A DNA stretch of 10,694 nucleotides from NCBI GenBank assembly GCA_015494485.1, contig WGBF01000506.1, forward strand, positions 1-10,694, in the 5' to 3' direction. The stretch comes from a bacterium (GTDB lineage: Bacteria; Calditrichota; Calditrichia; RBG-13-44-9; J042). The notes below the pieces were generated by a model, which did no database searches, had not been told where the DNA came from, and saw nothing but the letters and a program-made list of their open reading frames with translations. Position 1 is the first letter of the stretch. Every line of letters starts with the position of its first letter. The position numbers and the translations under genes are program-made. This document shows, in pieces, positions 8,103 through 10,694 of the stretch.

Positions 8103-10279
8103 AGCAGTGGTATACCGGGCTTCTGATCGGTCTGTTGGCATTGATGCACGGGGTTGGCGCGCAGACCAATCCCATGCTGAACAAACGCTGGAACACCATG
8201 AACATCAACAAGGTGGCCACCACGTTTAACAATGTGGGCATGTTGTGCGACGGGAACAATCAGAATTTTAATCTGGCCAAGATCCCCTCGTTTGAATACC
8301 CCCAGGGGAGTGGTCGGCAATATGGGACATGCGTTGCAGTGGTGGTTGGTGCCCCGGCAGATCAGGATCCGGCTGCGGTGGGCGGAGTAAACCCGGAAAA
8401 CCTGCCGTATCTGGATGGCACCATGGATGAAGGTCCGGCGGATTTCTGGAACGAGGAACATTTTGCGCCTTATCCCGAATTCGTAACCGCCAAAGCCATC
8501 ATCAGCACCGATCCATCCACCTGGCCGGATCCCTGGCCGGAATATTTGCCCAATTATTACATCGACAACGTGTGGGATAACAATCGGGTAGAAAACAATG
8601 CCCTGCCTCTGGTACCCATCCTGCGTGATTCGGTTACCGGTTGGCCTGGCTTCGGACCCAATGGCAAGCAATTGGCCGACCAGGAGACCTTTGCCGTCAT
8701 GTACGGCTGGGGTGGCACGGACCAGTTAACGGAAAATTCCCAAACCCGCTGGTTGCGCACCCAGTTAATTATGCGGGGGATGGCCTGGCAGGGGTCGTTG
8801 TATGAAGATTTCATCGTATGGGTATTCATCATCCGCAACGTGTCCCCAGCCCCCATTCATGATTTGCGGATGGGCATTCATGTGGATCTGGGATTTTTGC
8901 CGGAATTCATTCCCGGAATTGATTATGATGCCGACCGCCATTATTACGAGCCTTCCCTGCAACTGGCTTACGGGTGGGATGATGACGGTTTTGAAGAAAA
9001 TCCCCTGGGCGGATTTTTAACCGCAGACCAGATTGCCTGGGGCGGGGTGGTAGTGCTGGAAATGCCCGGTAACCCTTCCACTGTTGCGACCTATGATGCC
9101 ACCCATTTCTGGAAGGGACAAACCACCAATGCGGGTAGTGGTGGACAACCGGAAATGTATTACACCTGGAATCTGCTGAACCTGAATGACCCGGAAGATA
9201 GCGACGGGGACGGCATTGATGATGATTTTGACCACAATGGTGTACCGGATGCTCAGGAAGGGGGACCGGGGTATTACCTGGGCGATGGGGCTGATGGGTT
9301 ACAAATCCTGGGTTCCCATGCTTTTGATCTGGCTCCCGGCGAAATGGACACGCTGATTTTTGCCACCGTCTTCGGCACCAGCCGGGAGGATTTATTTACC
9401 AACGCCAAACGCGCGATAACCCTGTACCAGAATGACTGGAAAGTGGTTACAGCGCCCCCGGCGCCAACGGTGGAAGCGTTTGCAACGGACCGAAAAGTGG
9501 TGCTGGTTTGGAATACTGTGGGTGAACAAGCCCCGGATTTTGAAGGGTATAAAATTTACCGCTCGCTGGATCATGGCCAAACCTGGGGTACGGAAAGTTT
9601 TACCGATTTTTCCGGGGGGATTCATTATGTTCCCCTGGCTCAGTATGACCTGGTTGACGGGGTGAAAGGGAATTACAAAACGCTACCAGAGTATGCCTGG
9701 TTTAATCTGGGGAATGATCAATGGGTTCCCATTCGTTCCGTAGTGGAAGGAGATACCATTAAGGGGCTTTCCATCCCGGGATTAACCCTACACAATTTTC
9801 AGGATGGTGATAGTGTAAATGTGTTTATTGATCAAAACGTGATTAACGGCCTGGAATACTGGTATTATGTAGCAGCCTACGATTCCGGAAATGCCATTGT
9901 GGGACCGCTGGAAAATACACCGGCTACCCAACCGGAAGAAGTGAATAATACGGTAAAAATTACCCCTCAGTTACCGGTGGCCACCCAATCCCTTGGAAAG
10001 GTTCGGGTCGTGCCCAATCCCTATTTCGTTTCGGAAATCTGGGAACAGGGCCTGGGTGACCATATGATTCAGTTTACCGGTTTACCCCGGAAAGCCACCA
10101 TTCGCATTTTCAATGCCGCGGGGGAATTAATCCGCGTGATTGAACACAATGAAGATTCCAGTATTGCCCGGTGGGATTTAAAGAATCGCTTTAATCAGCT
10201 CATTGCACCGGGGGTGTATTATTACCATGTAAAAAGTGAATTGGGAGAAATTACCGGGAAGTTCATTGTTGTTTTATGA
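8093..10279 (+). CDS. Large exported protein with FN3 domain and C-terminal sorting/FlgD-like Ig domain
   Basis: Predicted exported protein of 728 residues. The signal peptide is residues 1-23 (MELKQW..., ending GVGA before Q24). Residues ~24-450 belong to no domain I can name with certainty. They are rich in Trp, Tyr, Pro and Asp, with DPSTWPDPWPEYLP, LADQETFAVMYGW and LYEDFIVWVFIIRNVS, patterns I recall from large exported proteins of Ignavibacteria/Calditrichota-like genomes. An Asp cluster at 369-380 (DSDGDGIDDDFD) resembles a thrombospondin type 3 or dockerin-like calcium loop. From ~455 there is an FN3-like domain (APPAPTVEAFATDRKVVLVW...FEGYKIYRSLDHGQTW), extended by insertions. Residues ~632-728 are a divergent sorting/FlgD-like Ig module (VVPNPYF at 639, IRIFNAAGELIRVI, APGVYYYHV). 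The start lies inside the receptor gene (10-nt overlap), implying translational coupling. It is probably a surface or secreted partner of the receptor; no catalytic motif is visible. Confidence 0.88.
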   Translation: MELKQWYTGLLIGLLALMHGVGAQTNPMLNKRWNTMNINKVATTFNNVGMLCDGNNQNFNLAKIPSFEYPQGSGRQYGTCVAVVVGAPADQDPAAVGGVNPENLPYLDGTMDEGPADFWNEEHFAPYPEFVTAKAIISTDPSTWPDPWPEYLPNYYIDNVWDNNRVENNALPLVPILRDSVTGWPGFGPNGKQLADQETFAVMYGWGGTDQLTENSQTRWLRTQLIMRGMAWQGSLYEDFIVWVFIIRNVSPAPIHDLRMGIHVDLGFLPEFIPGIDYDADRHYYEPSLQLAYGWDDDGFEENPLGGFLTADQIAWGGVVVLEMPGNPSTVATYDATHFWKGQTTNAGSGGQPEMYYTWNLLNLNDPEDSDGDGIDDDFDHNGVPDAQEGGPGYYLGDGADGLQILGSHAFDLAPGEMDTLIFATVFGTSREDLFTNAKRAITLYQNDWKVVTAPPAPTVEAFATDRKVVLVWNTVGEQAPDFEGYKIYRSLDHGQTWGTESFTDFSGGIHYVPLAQYDLVDGVKGNYKTLPEYAWFNLGNDQWVPIRSVVEGDTIKGLSIPGLTLHNFQDGDSVNVFIDQNVINGLEYWYYVAAYDSGNAIVGPLENTPATQPEEVNNTVKITPQLPVATQSLGKVRVVPNPYFVSEIWEQGLGDHMIQFTGLPRKATIRIFNAAGELIRVIEHNEDSSIARWDLKNRFNQLIAPGVYYYHVKSELGEITGKFIVVL

Positions 10280-10332
10280 TGAGAACTCATCCCCCAACCC
10301 CCTTCTCTTTTTAAAGAGAAGGGGGCTAAGGG
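10278..10332. repeat. Two palindromes after the operon, including a perfect 13-bp C/G-rich hairpin
   Basis: The first palindrome, GATGAG-AA-CTCATC (10278-10291), overlaps the stop codon of the preceding gene. The second has the arm CCCCCTTCTCTTT (10298-10310) exactly complementary to 10313-10325, with TT between; the innermost pairs would open to form the loop. Weak extension is possible between CCC at 10291-10295 and GGG at 10330-10332. No T run follows on either strand, so it is not a classical intrinsic terminator, though it could still stall polymerase or protect the mRNA end. Its style, purine-rich against pyrimidine-rich arms, resembles dispersed intergenic palindromes (REP/MITE-like), but copy number cannot be judged here. 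Confidence 0.75.
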
Positions 10333-10365
10333 CGTGAAATAAAAGAAATTACGAAAGGCCGGAAA

Positions 10366-10694
10366 TTGACGAGGCGGATTCCGAAACAGGTGATTAAAGA
10401 AGTCGTTCGGCGGTTGCGTAAAGAACAAACCGCAGCTGAGAAAGAATTCTGGAATATCGTTCGAAATCGAAAGGTGTTGGGCAAAAAATTTTTACGGCAG
10501 CATCCTATATTGTTTGATTATAAAAATCAGGAGCGCATGTTCATAGCAGACTTTTATTGTGCGGAAAAAAGGTTGATCGTCGAAATCGATGGGGGTGTCC
10601 ATGAACGGCAGAAAGATTATGATGAATTGAGAACATTTATTTTGTCTCAATTGGGTTATCGTGTTATCCGCTTTAAAAATGAAGAGGTGAGTGA
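10366..10694 (+). CDS. DUF559 domain protein, Vsr/restriction-endonuclease-like fold (3' truncated)
   Basis: Small predicted nuclease-fold protein of the DUF559 family, cut by the right edge after 109 codons with no stop. The frame is open from 10330. TTG 10366 is preferred because AAAGG lies 7 nt upstream and it gives the usual short N-terminal helix before LRKEQTAAEKEFW; GTG 10390 is an alternative. The family order is clear: LRKEQTAAEKEFWNIVRNR (residues 17-35), KKFLRQHPI, then ADFYCAEKRLIVEIDGGVHE (61-80), DYDELRTFILSQLGYRVIRF (84-103) and NEEV. Asp62, Glu73, Asp75 and His79 are the likely acidic/active-site positions of the PD-(D/E)XK/Vsr-like fold, and all are present. The family's cellular function is not established. 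The gene is AT-richer than the operon before it and follows a palindrome, suggesting separate origin. It lacks only a few C-terminal residues if of normal family length. Confidence 0.85.
   Translation, partial: MTRRIPKQVIKEVVRRLRKEQTAAEKEFWNIVRNRKVLGKKFLRQHPILFDYKNQERMFIADFYCAEKRLIVEIDGGVHERQKDYDELRTFILSQLGYRVIRFKNEEVS

Noticed and set aside
8075..8671. Antisense open frame of about 198 codons opposite the start of the 728-residue protein
   Set aside because: The + strand frame has a signal peptide, coupled start and recognisable domains; the minus frame has none of these.
8093..10279. SusD-like lipoprotein following the TonB receptor
   Set aside because: The protein has no lipobox Cys after its signal peptide and no visible SusD/TPR helical pattern; it is beta-rich with FN3 and sorting-type domains.
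10298..10325. Intrinsic terminator of the receptor operon
   Set aside because: The stem is strong but no T run follows on either strand, so a repeat-type palindrome is the safer description.
1..10694. CRISPR array, tRNA, rRNA, transposase or phage genes
   Set aside because: No regularly spaced repeats, no tRNA or rRNA-like segments and no transposase, integrase or phage motifs were found on either strand by reading.

Overview
The window reads as a piece of a chromosome from the FCB group (Bacteroidota, Chlorobiota/Ignavibacteriota, Calditrichota and relatives). The evidence is three exported proteins with C-terminal modules of the type IX secretion (T9SS) sorting or FlgD-like Ig type (PNPFN or PNPY...W.G.D..G..V.SG.YFY), a TonB-dependent receptor with an N-terminal carboxypeptidase-regulatory domain, and sparse Shine-Dalgarno sites. 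The style of these proteins, especially the large FN3/sorting-domain protein, suggests Calditrichota, KSB1-like or Ignavibacteria-like bacteria rather than classical Bacteroides. That placement is an inference. All genes are on the + strand and densely packed.

Region A (2-3977) is the end of one transcription unit: the C-terminal part of a PfkB-family sugar kinase (cut by the left edge), an exported right-handed beta-helix protein whose start codon overlaps the kinase stop (ATGA), and an exported protein built from two tandem copies of a ~214-residue CBM9/DOMON-like beta-sandwich. The last two end in T9SS-type sorting domains. A strong imperfect hairpin followed by TTTT (3989-4030) probably terminates this unit. 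The likely theme is binding or processing of extracellular glycans plus cytosolic phosphorylation of a released sugar.

Region B (4112-10279) is a second probable operon: a lipoprotein with an SbsA-like Ig domain and a YVTN-type beta-propeller, then (22 nt later) an 868-residue TonB-dependent receptor, then (overlapping it by 10 nt) a 728-residue exported protein with an aromatic-rich N-terminal region, a calcium-loop-like Asp cluster, an FN3 domain and a C-terminal sorting-like domain. No SusD is present. The propeller lipoprotein and the 728-residue protein hold the positions where partner lipoproteins of outer-membrane receptors are usually encoded, so together the three may form a surface capture and uptake complex. 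The ligand cannot be read from the sequence.

Region C (10280-10694) is different in character. It holds two palindromes, one a perfect 13-bp C/G-rich stem, followed by an AT-richer, 3'-truncated DUF559 (Vsr-like nuclease fold) gene that probably starts at TTG 10366. The hairpin plus solo DUF559 gene may be a small repeat-associated or mobile unit inserted after the operon.

No tRNA, rRNA, CRISPR array, transposase or riboswitch was seen.
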